64,000 nt of DNA from an uncultured Bacteroidales bacterium (lineage in GTDB: Bacteria > Bacteroidota > Bacteroidia > Bacteroidales > P3). Both the position numbers and the translations under genes were made by a program. Location of the stretch: NCBI GenBank assembly GCA_944320415.1, contig CALUHJ010000004.1, positions 117,102 to 181,101 on the forward strand. Direction: 5' to 3'. Positions 63,945 through 64,000 of this stretch are shown piece by piece. How positions within the stretch are numbered: position 1 is the first letter of the stretch; each line of letters starts with the position of its first letter. The notes under the pieces are model-generated. The model had not been told where the DNA came from, did no database searches, and saw only the letters and a list, made by a program, of their open reading frames with translations.

Positions 63945-63958
63945 CAGGAAAGAAAAAA

Positions 63959-64000
63959 ATGAATTCAGAAAAGAGAAAAACGGATTCAGAAGACATTCGG
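63959..64000 (+). CDS. Start of an unidentified gene, cut by the window end
   Basis: The first 14 codons read MNSEKRKTDSEDIR, hydrophilic and without a signal peptide. It is divergent from the cas operon and has a good promoter box. Too short for identification; it could be a CRISPR-linked or an unrelated gene. Confidence 0.45.
   Translation, partial: MNSEKRKTDSEDIR

Overview
The window is a chromosomal segment of a Bacteroidota bacterium, most likely of the order Bacteroidales. The evidence is the gene families present (OMP_b-brl outer-membrane receptor, DUF4838, GWxTD protein, cysteine-rich CWC protein, very short ATP synthase epsilon, RpsP with a long Ala/Glu tail, 632-aa HtpG) and the many Bacteroidota -7 promoter boxes of the form TAnnTTTG a short distance before genes. 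No rRNA, tRNA, phage or insertion sequence was recognised.

Layout. 1-9.1 kb: a truncated DUF4838 lipoprotein, htpG, ispE, pepD and a large secreted HExxH/beta-propeller/beta-barrel protein. 9.3-13.1 kb: a probable operon of an RsmI-like methyltransferase, rarA, DUF2461 and a tRNA-dihydrouridine synthase. 13.1-20.3 kb: a secreted protein of unknown function, an outer-membrane receptor, an orphan HsdR_N-type nuclease-fold protein, and topA. 20.4-27.2 kb: a GH20 hexosaminidase, an M16 peptidase and an HTH/DUF2975 pair. 27.3-32.0 kb: rpsP-rimM, a protein made largely of two kinds of perfect tandem repeats, a 466-bp non-coding stretch and a Big_5 lipoprotein. 32.1-41.3 kb: a cysteine-rich membrane protein, MATE and GNAT genes, yidC, two almost identical nhaD antiporter genes flanking an alpha/beta hydrolase, and comF. 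41.3-50.7 kb: the stringent-response enzyme, tadA, a detached atpDC pair, a CWC/glycosyltransferase/GWxTD operon and rpsA. 50.9-55.1 kb: an operon of three transporters.

55.2-63.8 kb holds a complete type III-A (Csm) CRISPR-Cas locus: a 10-repeat array followed by an operon transcribed toward it, cas6-cas10-csm2-csm3-csm4-csm5-card1/can2-small accessory gene. No cas1/cas2 is in the window. The Cas10 keeps its GGDD cyclase motif, but the HD nuclease motif reads RN. This implies a signalling-dominated system in which cyclic oligoadenylate made by Cas10 activates the CARF-PD-(D/E)xK effector. The last gene (119 aa) is a candidate off-switch or partner that I cannot assign to a named family. This locus, the nhaD duplication, the terminator lying inside an antisense coding gene and the repeat protein are the most notable items.

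Starts were moved inward from the longest reading frame where a promoter box, terminator or family N-terminus demanded it (ispE, topA, rimM, csm2, card1, the 50.9-kb antiporter and others). All family calls are by reading the sequence; no database search was run.
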